DNA of 64,000 nt from CAWJLE01 sp963843645 (lineage in GTDB: Bacteria; Chloroflexota; Anaerolineae; DAOTYC01). The notes beneath the pieces were generated by a model. It was not told where the DNA came from. It did no database searches and saw only the letters and a program-made list of their open reading frames with translations. This document shows positions 8,815-16,435 of this stretch, piece after piece; the first letter of the stretch is position 1, and each line of letters begins with the position of its first letter. The stretch lies in the NCBI GenBank assembly GCA_963843645.1, contig CAWJLE010000003.1, forward strand, positions 1,860,001 to 1,924,000. Direction: 5' to 3'. Both the position numbers and the translations under genes were made by a program.

Positions 8815-9885
8815 TCACGTGCCCGATACCCCCGCAGCGATGCACTCCAGGTCCGCCTCGGTCAGGGCCGGGTGCACCGGCAGGGAGAACACTTCCCGCG
8901 CTGCCCTTTCGGCATTGGGGAGGCGATCAGTCTGCCCAAGGCTCTGATAGAGGGGCTGCTGGTGAATCGGGATCGGATAATAGATCCCCACTCCGATACC
9001 TTTGCCCCGGAGTGCCTCGACGCGCCTGTCCCGATCGTTCGCTCGCACGGTATACTGATGGAAAACGTGCTTTGCACCAGGGCGGATGCGGGGGGTCACA
9101 ACATTCTCCACCAGGCTCAATCGGTCCGTTAAGAACCGAGCATTCGCCTGACGCTGTCGATTCCAGCCGTCGATCTTGGTGAGTTGGACCAAACCAACGG
9201 CCGCCTCGACTTCCGTCATTCGAAAATTGTAACCCAGCATCACGTGTTGATAACGCTGCGGACTCCCATGGTCGCGAAGCAGGCGCGCCCTGTCAGCTAT
9301 CTGGGGATCAGAAGTGGTCAGCATCCCCCCTTCGATAGTGGTCATGTTCTTCGTAGGGTAGAACGAGTAGCAGCACGTGCCACTCGAGCCGATCGGCGTG
9401 CCATCCCAACTCGCCCCGTGCGCCTGACACGCGTCTTCGACGATCACCAGATCGTGTTCCAGCGCGAGTTGCTGAAGCGCGTTCATGTCGCAGGGCTGTC
9501 CGAACAAATGAACCGGAATGATGACCCGCGTCTTCGGCGTGATCTTTTCGGCGACGCTCCGCGGATCGAGCGTGTAGTAATCTGGCTCTATGTCGGCAAA
9601 GACCGGTCGCGCACCCACATACAAGGCACAGTTCGCAGAGGCAACGAAGCTAAACGGCGAAGTGATGACCTCGTCTCCCGCACCGATTCCATGGGCAAGC
9701 AGCGCAATGTGAAGAGCGGTCGTTCCGGAACTGGCCGCGATCGCATATCTGGCGCCACACCACTGAGCAAAGTGATCCTCAAATTCCCGAACCTTTTGGC
9801 CCTGGGCCAACTGCCCGGACTCAAGCACCTCGAGTACGGCGTTCTTTTCTTCTTCACCGATCAAGGGATGGGATAGTGGAATCAT
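8815..9885 (-). CDS. DegT/DnrJ/EryC1/StrS aminotransferase (WbpE/WlbC-like)
   Basis: 356-residue PLP-dependent sugar aminotransferase. Motifs: SGTTALHIAL (phosphate-binding), PVHLFGQPCDM, VIVEDACQAHGA (PLP ring), YSFYPTKNMTTIEGGM with the Schiff-base lysine, and GYNFRMTEVEAAVGL. Start at ATG 9885, which overlaps the stop of the acetyltransferase gene by 4 nt (ATGA); a longer frame to 9969 overlaps that gene and has no support. With the neighbouring dehydrogenase and acetyltransferase it probably makes the 3-amino sugar of a UDP-uronic acid. Confidence 0.93.
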   Translation of the reverse strand: MIPLSHPLIGEEEKNAVLEVLESGQLAQGQKVREFEDHFAQWCGARYAIAASSGTTALHIALLAHGIGAGDEVITSPFSFVASANCALYVGARPVFADIEPDYYTLDPRSVAEKITPKTRVIIPVHLFGQPCDMNALQQLALEHDLVIVEDACQAHGASWDGTPIGSSGTCCYSFYPTKNMTTIEGGMLTTSDPQIADRARLLRDHGSPQRYQHVMLGYNFRMTEVEAAVGLVQLTKIDGWNRQRQANARFLTDRLSLVENVVTPRIRPGAKHVFHQYTVRANDRDRRVEALRGKGIGVGIYYPIPIHQQPLYQSLGQTDRLPNAERAAREVFSLPVHPALTEADLECIAAGVSGT

Positions 9886-10463
9886 TCTCCCCCGCCTTCC
9901 CACACCCAACCGCATTGGCTGCATTTCCAGGTCTGTCCATTTCGCTCGAGGCCGGCCCCACAGCGGCACACGTATCCACAGATCTTGGCCGGCACGCCAG
10001 CAACCAGTGCATGTTCCGGAACGTCGCGTGTCACCACCGCGCCTGCCGCAACCAACGCGAACCGGCCGATCGTCACGTTGGGAACCACAATGGCGCCGGC
10101 GCCGACCGATGCTCCGTATTTGACAGAATTTCGGCCCACAGTCCAGTCATCGTCGCCCTTAAGCTGACCGTCCGGAGTGATCGCCCGCGGAATGCGGTCG
10201 TTGCTCAGGCAGGCACGGGGGCCCACAAAAACCCCGTCTTCAAGCGTGACCCCATGGTAGATCAACGCGCCGTTTTGAATCTTCACGCAATCGCCGATCT
10301 TCACACCAAAATCGACGTAGGCATCTTTCCCCACGATGCAATTGCGTCCGACGACCACGCCCTCACGCAGTTGTGCGAAGGCCCAAATACGAGTCCCAGA
10401 ACCGATGATTGCTTGCTCAGAAATGATTGCCGTAGGGTGAACGTACGATTGTGTGACTTCCAT
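9882..10463 (-). CDS. Hexapeptide N-acetyltransferase (WbpD/WlbB-like)
   Basis: 193 residues. A left-handed beta-helix of hexapeptide repeats runs from about residue 8 to 155 (HPTAIISEQAIIGSGTRIWA, VVVGRNCIVGKDAYVDFGV, VGAGAIVVPNVTIGRFALV). VPEHALVAGVPAKICGYVC closes the helix, and a C-terminal zinc-ribbon-like tail (CRCGAGL ... CSQCGW) follows, as in UDP-2-acetamido-3-amino-2,3-dideoxy-glucuronate N-acetyltransferases. It would acetylate the amine made by the downstream aminotransferase. The 142-bp gap before it is the only sizeable gap within the pathway genes. Confidence 0.9.
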   Translation of the reverse strand: MEVTQSYVHPTAIISEQAIIGSGTRIWAFAQLREGVVVGRNCIVGKDAYVDFGVKIGDCVKIQNGALIYHGVTLEDGVFVGPRACLSNDRIPRAITPDGQLKGDDDWTVGRNSVKYGASVGAGAIVVPNVTIGRFALVAAGAVVTRDVPEHALVAGVPAKICGYVCRCGAGLERNGQTWKCSQCGWVWEGGGE

Positions 10464-10605
10464 TCTTCACTCCCCAACTTACGTCTGAAGGTCCCTTCCG
10501 TCGCCGCAACACGCCATTCTCATCGGGACGGAATGTCCCACTAAACGCTTTTACGATCAAATCGAGACACCCACTCGGGATCCTAGCTGGATTGCATTCA
10601 GCGTG

Positions 10606-11628
10606 TTACCCGTTACCGCTGATGGCCTCCTGTTCACCCCCGTTGTGTAAAGACCGATCCGCCGCTTCCAACACTCTGACAACTTGCAGGCCGACGTGAC
10701 CCGAGCTCTGTGGCTCGGTGTGGTCGGCGATGCAATCCAAGAAATGCCGGCACTCGAGCTTCAGGGGTTCCTGGAAACGGATGTTGGGGATGACCACATC
10801 TCCGTATCGATAACTGCACTGGAAATCGCCGAACGTTTCAGTGTACTGGGGCGTCTCCACTCCCTTGTCGTAGATTCTGATCTTCTCTAAGGGTTCAAGA
10901 TCATCGAAGACCGCCATCTTCTTGCTGCCCACGATAGTAAATCGTCGAACTTTGCGTGGATCGAGCCAGCTGACGTGGATGTGCGCCAGAACTCCATTCG
11001 GAAACGTCAGGTGCATGTAGACAATATCGTGCGAGCCGTTGAAGATGCAAGCGGCGCCGTTCGCGCTTACACTGATGGGATCGCACCCAAGCAGGTACCT
11101 GACGAACGAAACATCGTGCGGGGCCAGGTCCCAGATTACGTTCGTATGGGCGTTGAACAAACCCAGGTTGACTCTGACAGCGTCGATATAATAGACACGT
11201 CCCAACTCCCCAGAATCGATGATCTCCTTAAGCGCCCGCACCGCCGGGTTGTACTCGAACGTATGCCCGACCATGAGCCTCAGGCCCAGGTCTTCGGCCA
11301 TCGCGGTCAATTCTTGCGCATCATGGCTCTTGAGTGTCAGGGGCTTCTCGACCAGAACGTGAAGGCCGTGCTGCAGACAAGTCCGGGCGATCTCAAAATG
11401 AGTCGCGGGCGGGGTAGCAACGATGACTGCATCCAGCTGCATACCGAACAATTCCTCGTATCGAGTCGTGCACTGGATTTGAGGATAGCAGTCTCTTATG
11501 TGGGAAAGGCGTTCCTCCCGCAGGTCAGCAACCGCCACCACGGTTGACGATGGTAGTTCAATGAAATTTCGGATCAGATTTGGTCCCCAGTAGCCAGATC
11601 CGACGATTCCGATCCTGACGCGATCCAT
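10606..11628 (-). CDS. Gfo/Idh/MocA oxidoreductase (WlbA/WbpB-like), copy 1
   Basis: 340 residues. Rossmann motif GIVGSGYWGPN, then VATPPATHFEIA, EKPLTL, GHTFEYNPAVRAL and the active-site region NLGLFNAHTNVIWDLAPHD. Fits UDP-N-acetylglucosaminuronate 3-dehydrogenases, which feed the 3-keto sugar to a DegT aminotransferase; that enzyme and the acetyltransferase follow directly. Start at ATG 11628 with GGAGG 7 nt upstream. The paralogue at 684-1703 shares most of the sequence. The C6 dehydrogenase needed upstream (WbpA type) is not in this window. Confidence 0.92.
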   Translation of the reverse strand: MDRVRIGIVGSGYWGPNLIRNFIELPSSTVVAVADLREERLSHIRDCYPQIQCTTRYEELFGMQLDAVIVATPPATHFEIARTCLQHGLHVLVEKPLTLKSHDAQELTAMAEDLGLRLMVGHTFEYNPAVRALKEIIDSGELGRVYYIDAVRVNLGLFNAHTNVIWDLAPHDVSFVRYLLGCDPISVSANGAACIFNGSHDIVYMHLTFPNGVLAHIHVSWLDPRKVRRFTIVGSKKMAVFDDLEPLEKIRIYDKGVETPQYTETFGDFQCSYRYGDVVIPNIRFQEPLKLECRHFLDCIADHTEPQSSGHVGLQVVRVLEAADRSLHNGGEQEAISGNG

Positions 11629-11665
11629 GTGCAACCCTCCCCAGGTGGGCCTTTCAGCCCGCTAG

Positions 11666-11805
11666 TCAGCCGCAATAACGGCCAATCGTTCGGCCAACCG
11701 CTTCGATCTGATCCGATGTGAGCTCAAGAAACATGGGTACTGAGATCATGCGTCTCCAGCCGGTTCCGTAACGGGGACGTCCCCCCCATCCGGGAGCCAA
11801 GGTGT
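11666..11805 (-). pseudogene. Remnant of a second DegT-type aminotransferase (C terminus)
   Basis: Between the dehydrogenase and the sugar transferase, the minus strand has about 46 open codons ending at TGA (11666-11668). The tail SVPMFLELTSDQIEAVGRTI has the form of the C-terminal helix of DegT aminotransferases (compare SLPVHPALTEADLECIAAGV in the intact gene at 8815). A stop codon lies directly upstream and no start or ribosome site is present. I read it as the last piece of a deleted aminotransferase gene; a chance match in a short stretch cannot be excluded. Confidence 0.5.
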
Positions 11806-11861
11806 AACCTCAATTGAAATTGAGTGGAAATATGACGATGAATCCCGTTTTAGATACGACT

Positions 11862-11906
11862 CTCAGAAGAATACCGAGGTCTCGATTGCCTCGGTACTCT
11901 TCTGAG
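11862..11906. terminator. Hairpin after the sugar transferase gene
   Basis: Inverted repeat CTCAGAAGAATACCGAGG (11862-11879) and CCTCGGTACTCTTCTGAG (11889-11906): 18-bp arms with one mismatch and a 9-nt loop. No T-run follows on either strand, so it may pause or process the transcript rather than act as a classic intrinsic terminator. Confidence 0.5.
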
Positions 11907-11924
11907 GGTCTTAAGCCCAGATTC

Positions 11925-12653
11925 CTACCGGGCACCCCGCGCAGACAGCACAGCGGGTACCGTGAGGAGTAGAATCTTGAGATCGAGCCACAACGACTGA
12001 TTGCAAATATACTCGACGTCCATCTGGACGATCCCGTCGAACGACACCTGACTCCGGCCCTTGATCTGCCACAGGCCGGTTATGCCCGGAACGGCTGCAA
12101 GCCGCTGCCGGTGTTCGGGCATGTACTGTCGCACTTCGTAATCAATTGGCGGGCGCGGCCCGACCAGACTCATCTCGCCCCTCACGACGTTGAACAGCTG
12201 CGGAAGCTCATCCAGGCTGGTCTTGCGCAGAAACTGGCCCATCCGCGTTATTCGAGGATCGCATTCCGGCTTGAAAACGGGCGTCTCTGCTGCAGTCTTC
12301 TCCGTTTGCCCTTCAATGAATGCCTGCATGAAAGCTTCGTGTATCGCCGAATCGCAGTTGTGTTTCATCGTGCGGAATTTATAGCACGTGAATGAGGTTA
12401 ATGCCCAACTCTCATCTGTTCCGTCGGACGTGCGTTTGGCACCCACCCGCTTTTGGGCAAAGATGACCGGCCCGGAGGAGTCGAGCTTGATCAGCACTGC
12501 GACCAACAAGAGCAAGGGCAAGAGGACCAACAACGCACAAATCGAGAGCGTGAGGTCGAGGACGCGTTTGCAGAAGAAGTACACTTCTCTTCTGCGATGC
12601 AAAATGATCCGGCTGGTTTGCTGCTCAAAGCGCACATCAATGGTCGATGACAT
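11925..12653 (-). CDS. Undecaprenyl-phosphate sugar-phosphate transferase (WcaJ/WbaP family)
   Basis: 242 residues. One N-terminal hydrophobic segment (KRVLDLTLSICALLVLLPLL) followed by SSGPVIFAQKRVG, then LRKTSLDELPQLFNVVRGEMS and VGPRPP, then PGITGLWQIKGRSQVSF and a terminal DVEYICNQSLWLDLKIL. These are the conserved motifs of bacterial sugar transferases that put the first sugar-phosphate on undecaprenyl phosphate. It has only the single re-entrant helix of the short forms, not the four extra N-terminal helices of WcaJ. Start taken at ATG 12653; a longer frame to 12746 is less likely. It leads the minus-strand operon behind the promoter at 12831-12859. Confidence 0.93.
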   Translation of the reverse strand: MSSTIDVRFEQQTSRIILHRRREVYFFCKRVLDLTLSICALLVLLPLLLLVAVLIKLDSSGPVIFAQKRVGAKRTSDGTDESWALTSFTCYKFRTMKHNCDSAIHEAFMQAFIEGQTEKTAAETPVFKPECDPRITRMGQFLRKTSLDELPQLFNVVRGEMSLVGPRPPIDYEVRQYMPEHRQRLAAVPGITGLWQIKGRSQVSFDGIVQMDVEYICNQSLWLDLKILLLTVPAVLSARGAR

Positions 12654-12830
12654 CTCTCGCCTCTTCGCACCCGCGCGGGCGCGTCTGCAAGAACTCAAGC
12701 ATTCTTTATCAATACAGGAGATGGTGGTCTGTGACGATACGCGCACCCATAGGACGGACAGTCTTTGGGAAGTCCACGTGTGCGTGTCACTGAGCGGGGT
12801 CCTGGTACCGGGGTACCATTTCTATCTACC

Positions 12831-12859
12831 ATTATAACATGGGATTTGAAATAAATCAA
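12831..12859 (-). promoter_or_regulatory. Predicted promoter of the polysaccharide operon
   Basis: On the minus strand, TTGATT (12854-12859), a 17-bp spacer and TATAAT (12831-12836), with TGT directly before the -10 (extended -10). It lies about 180 bp upstream of the sugar transferase start at 12653. Confidence 0.6.
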
Positions 12860-12882
12860 TATGGGATTCGAAATACATCCAC
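12839..12882. repeat. 22-bp direct repeat, two copies
   Basis: ATGGGATTTGAAATAAATCA (12839-12858) is repeated with three changes as ATGGGATTCGAAATACATCC (12861-12880), a 22-bp period, i.e. two turns of DNA. It overlaps the -35 and spacer of the promoter at 12831-12859, so it could be an operator. Confidence 0.6.
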
Positions 12883-13013
12883 TGTTCACATCGAATTATC
12901 CGTGAAATTGCTGTGAAGAAAGTATGCATAATGTATCTAGATTGCCAATCCATTGAAGTTTTCTGCACGTGCCGGCCCAATGGGAGTGCATTATGATGAG
13001 ATGTAGGAACAAA

Positions 13014-15359
13014 TCACGGCTTAGCGTCCGGCTTGCCGCCAGATGAAGATCGCCCCACGCCGCCGGGTGACGATACCTTCAGCACGCGGGGCTCGGGCGT
13101 CGCACTGATGGTGACCCATTCTCCCGACGCCAGGTGCCGATTGACCCGCACTATCCAGTAGTATTCGGCGCCGATACCTGGCTGGATGTGCCGGGCGTCC
13201 AGGACGTTAAATGACACTCCACGCTGGACCATGCACGCCACGGCACCCCAGAACGGTCCCTGGGGGCTGCCGCTCATTGCCACCTCGAAGCATTCGTCGG
13301 GCTGCAGTTCCCTGAACCATGCCCATTCAAAGGTGGCTCGCCCGTCCGCGGTCGCAGAGCCGTTTCCGGGCTCGATGAGTTCGGGAGCAGCCTCCAGTCC
13401 AGAGCCTCCGGTCGCGACAATTGACGTCGGCGTGGGCGGACGGGGAGCCACTGTTCGAGTTCTGATGGGCCTCGGCACGGCCGTCGCAGTCCCCGGACGG
13501 ACCGAGTTCGGCTGAGGTGTGAGCGTGGCACCCTGTCGCGTCAACAAACTCGCTCGCTGATTCGTCGAGGTAGGAGCGATCCTGGGCGTGGCCGAAGGAA
13601 CCGGCGAATTCGTAGCCGTAACCGTTGGGGGCGGCGTGTCCGTCGAGGTCGGAATTGCCGTCGCGGTGTCCGTTGGGACGGGCGTGGGGGTCGCCGTCGC
13701 TGTGCTCGTCGGAACGGGCGTGTCCGTCGACGTAGGTGTGGGCAGCGGTGTATCCGTGTCCGTTGCCGTTGCCGTAGCCGTCCACGTCGGTGTCTCCGTC
13801 GCGGTTGCCGTCGACGTGTCGGTAGGAATGGGCGTCTCCGTATCGGTTGCCGTCGCGGTTGCCGTCGACGTGTCAGTAGGAATGGGCGTTTCCGTATCGG
13901 TTGCCGTCGCGGTAGCCGTCCACGTCGGCGTGTCCGTCGAGGTCGCTGTCGACGTATCTGCGGGAACCGGCGTCAGTGTGTCCGTCGGAGTTGCCGTCGC
14001 CGTGTCCACAGGCACCGGCGTTGTGATCGCCGCGTCCGCCGCCGTCAGCGTTTCCGAGGGCGCAGTGGTCTGCGTCGATGTGTCCGAAGGCGCCGGTGTA
14101 GCCGTCGACGTATCCGATGGCACCGCAGTTGCCGTTGGCGTCTCCGAAGGAACCGGCGTAGCCGTGGCTGTCGGCGTGTTCGAGGGCACGATCGTCGCCG
14201 ATGGAGTATCTGAAGGAACCGGCGTAGCCGTGGCTGTCGCCGTGTTCGGGGGTGCGGCCATCGCCGTTGGGGTGTCGGAAGGCATAGGGGTCGCCGTCAG
14301 CGTATCCGGTGGCGACGGCATCGTGATTGGCGTATCCGTTGCGGACGGCGTACCAGACGAAGTCGATGCACTTGCGACCATGGCTGAAAACGCCGGCGTG
14401 GCTGACGGCACCGGCGTGATCGTTGGCGTGCTCGACGGCACGGGCGTATTCGTCGTCGTGGCCGACGGCACGAGGGTATTCGTGGCCGAGGCCGTCGGCG
14501 CCCGGGTATCCGTGGGTGTGGTCGGAGGTCTCATCGTTGACGTCGGGGTGCTTGACGCCGCGGGCGTGTTCGTGGTCGTTGGCGATGCAGCAAGGGAAAC
14601 TGGTCCGGCCGCTCGGGTCGGAGTATCTGAAGTCGCAATGTCAGAGTGATCTGGCGACCGAGTTGCACTCCCGGCGCTGGCTCTTGGCATCGACACGGGC
14701 GAATCCGGCTCTGGGGCCAGGGGGGTGACTTCCACCAGCATCGCGGTCTGCGCCGTTGGCGATCCGGCTTCGGCGATCACCTGCGATGCATCCGTCGGTA
14801 GCAGCTCTCGAGGAGGTGCAGTGCCGATCAGGCCATCCAGCCCGCCGAAAGCGAGGACGAGGGCCACGCCGATCGCAATTCCGGTAGACACCGAAACAAC
14901 AGGCACCAAACACGAAGGGGTTCCCAAGCGCGGAAAGGAAAACCCGAACCACTCTCTGAAAGATCGCTGCTTTTGGGGGCGCCGATTTGAGGACCGCCGG
15001 TCGAGGGAACGTTGATCATCGGCCGCTCTGTATCGTATCTCAGGCACTGCCGTGGGACGCGGTGCCACAGCTTCATCCCACGAGGGTTCTGGCCGAACAG
15101 GTTCAGCCCACTCGTCGAATTCCGGAGACGCGGAGTCCGGCGGGAGTTCCGCGGCCCCTGTGTGTTCCTCCTTCTTGAGCAGGTCCAGCACCCAGGCCGG
15201 CCCATCCGCATCCGCTATCGACTTCTCGGTCAAAGGCACGGCGCTGGAGTCCGACGCCGTCGTTTTGTCCGGTCCAGGACTCTGCCGGAGGAGTTGTCCA
15301 CATTCAGAGCAATAGTTGCTCTTTTCGTCGTTGATCGTGCCGCAAGATGAGCACTTCAA
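13014..15359 (-). CDS. Zinc-ribbon, single-helix membrane protein with a long Pro/Thr repeat stalk
   Basis: 781 residues; no known family for the whole. Residues 1-24 form a zinc ribbon (CSSCGTINDEKSNYCSECG). One membrane helix lies near residue 160-180 (VSVSTGIAIGVALVLAFGG). From about 210 to 630 the chain is almost only Pro, Thr, Ser, Ala and Asp in imperfect repeats (TATATDTETPIPTDTSTA), an extended and possibly O-glycosylated stalk. The C-terminal 110 residues (from PELIEPGNGS) look like a small beta-sandwich of the fibronectin/Ig kind. The zinc ribbon would be inside the cell and the stalk outside. Start is TTG at 15359, immediately before the first CxxC; the ribosome site is weak. Confidence 0.75.
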   Translation of the reverse strand: MKCSSCGTINDEKSNYCSECGQLLRQSPGPDKTTASDSSAVPLTEKSIADADGPAWVLDLLKKEEHTGAAELPPDSASPEFDEWAEPVRPEPSWDEAVAPRPTAVPEIRYRAADDQRSLDRRSSNRRPQKQRSFREWFGFSFPRLGTPSCLVPVVSVSTGIAIGVALVLAFGGLDGLIGTAPPRELLPTDASQVIAEAGSPTAQTAMLVEVTPLAPEPDSPVSMPRASAGSATRSPDHSDIATSDTPTRAAGPVSLAASPTTTNTPAASSTPTSTMRPPTTPTDTRAPTASATNTLVPSATTTNTPVPSSTPTITPVPSATPAFSAMVASASTSSGTPSATDTPITMPSPPDTLTATPMPSDTPTAMAAPPNTATATATPVPSDTPSATIVPSNTPTATATPVPSETPTATAVPSDTSTATPAPSDTSTQTTAPSETLTAADAAITTPVPVDTATATPTDTLTPVPADTSTATSTDTPTWTATATATDTETPIPTDTSTATATATDTETPIPTDTSTATATETPTWTATATATDTDTPLPTPTSTDTPVPTSTATATPTPVPTDTATAIPTSTDTPPPTVTATNSPVPSATPRIAPTSTNQRASLLTRQGATLTPQPNSVRPGTATAVPRPIRTRTVAPRPPTPTSIVATGGSGLEAAPELIEPGNGSATADGRATFEWAWFRELQPDECFEVAMSGSPQGPFWGAVACMVQRGVSFNVLDARHIQPGIGAEYYWIVRVNRHLASGEWVTISATPEPRVLKVSSPGGVGRSSSGGKPDAKP
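13801..13908. repeat. 54-bp tandem repeat within the Pro/Thr stalk
   Basis: Two near-identical 54-bp units (13801-13854 and 13855-13908) encode 18 residues each; they are the cleanest part of a degenerate repeat array that spans about 13580-14600. Confidence 0.8.
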
Positions 15360-15419
15360 TTCTCAAGAGCCTCACACGAGAAATGCATCAGTGAGCGGGC
15401 TTTGTGATCACCGCGAGTC

Positions 15420-16392
15420 TTACGCAGTGCGCTCGATAGCTTGGCCCAGTATGGTCGCAAACACGTCGATGCGATCGGTAAACGCCAGGAAGAAGCCCTT
15501 CCCAGAGTCTTTCTGAATTTCGATTCCTTTCGCATACGGAGTGAAGTCGAGAATCTTGCGCAGCTGCACCGTGGTGTTTCGGCGCGCGCCCAGGAAGATG
15601 AGCCGCCTGTTGGTCAAGAATACCCGCCCGTAATCGATGTGGACGGGTTCCTGTTCCGGCAGTCCTTGAACGATGACCGCCTCTTCCGACTCCTGCGAAT
15701 CAACGTTGTGCTCGATCGTTCTCGGTCCACGATCCCGCCGGCGTAGTACAGGCTTGAGCTCGTACCAATCTGCGTAACATTGGAAGTGGCATCTCTCTCG
15801 GCGCTGAAGATTGATTCCCGCATCTATGGCAGGCAGCGACTCATCCTCTTCGAGATCTCGGAAGAGACGCGGCTTCTTCAAGGGATTGCTGGAGTTGTTC
15901 GGCGCCAGGCTGGGTGGGAGCCAGCTTTCCCGGCGGCGCTCGTCGGCAAGCATGGGACGCTCACCGTCGTCCTCCGGGAGGCCATCCCCATTTCCCGTCC
16001 CGAGTCGCCCGAGCAGGGCAAGCTGATGCCCGCCCGCCTCAGGCAATGCCAGATCATTGCGCCGTACGGACAAGGCTGGGATGGGCCTCCGCATGTCCGG
16101 CGCCACGTCACGTCCGCAGTATCGGCAAACTACGGCCTCCGCCCGAAATCGACTCTGCACAGTGCGGGCATTTCTTGAGCTCTCCACGCGAGATTCGTTC
16201 GTCTTCGAAGTCGCGCTCGCGGCGAACTATGGCGTCGGGCTCGGGTGCGGATAGCAGGGCCAGCACGATGCCGACGGGACCGAGGAGAGTGCCTACGACG
16301 AAGCCGGCGACTTCAGAATGACCCCGCTGGCTGTTGAGATAAGCGGTGATCAACCCCGATACCAGTAAACCGATCACAATCAGAATGAACAC
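15420..16392 (-). CDS. Membrane protein with zinc ribbon and PH-like domain, split by one frameshift
   Basis: Two overlapping frames make one protein of about 324 residues. The first part (GTG 16392, GGAGG 6 nt upstream) has two membrane helices and the start of a zinc ribbon (KKCPHCAESI). The second (to 15420) continues RAEAVVCRYCGRDV and ends in a GRAM/bacterial-PH-like domain (VFLTNRRLIFLG, DFTPYAKGIEIQ). Removing one T of the TTT run (AAA at 16146-16148 on the plus strand) joins the two halves into the common motif CPxCAESI-RAEAVVCRYCGRD. It could be a sequencing error or a true break. The middle (about residues 110-230) is polar and low in motifs. No function is known. Confidence 0.65.
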
Positions 16393-16435
16393 GGCGGCCT
16401 CCTGTTGACGCGCAACGAACTCCTGCGACGCTTAC

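Larger units (their letters stand above)
12654..13013. other. Intergenic region, 360 bp, AT-rich promoter region
   Basis: No gene seen. It holds the minus-strand promoter at 12831-12859 and a two-copy direct repeat at 12839-12880. The stretch 12830-12960 is clearly more AT-rich than its surroundings. Confidence 0.6.

Noticed and set aside
13580..14600. Degenerate repeat array considered as CRISPR or satellite
   Set aside because: Keeps a codon-phase pattern and one open reading frame; it is a protein stalk.
13588..14649. 353-codon Val/Gly/Ala repeat protein on the plus strand
   Set aside because: Antisense of the Pro/Thr stalk; the repeat has no stops on either strand. No ribosome site.
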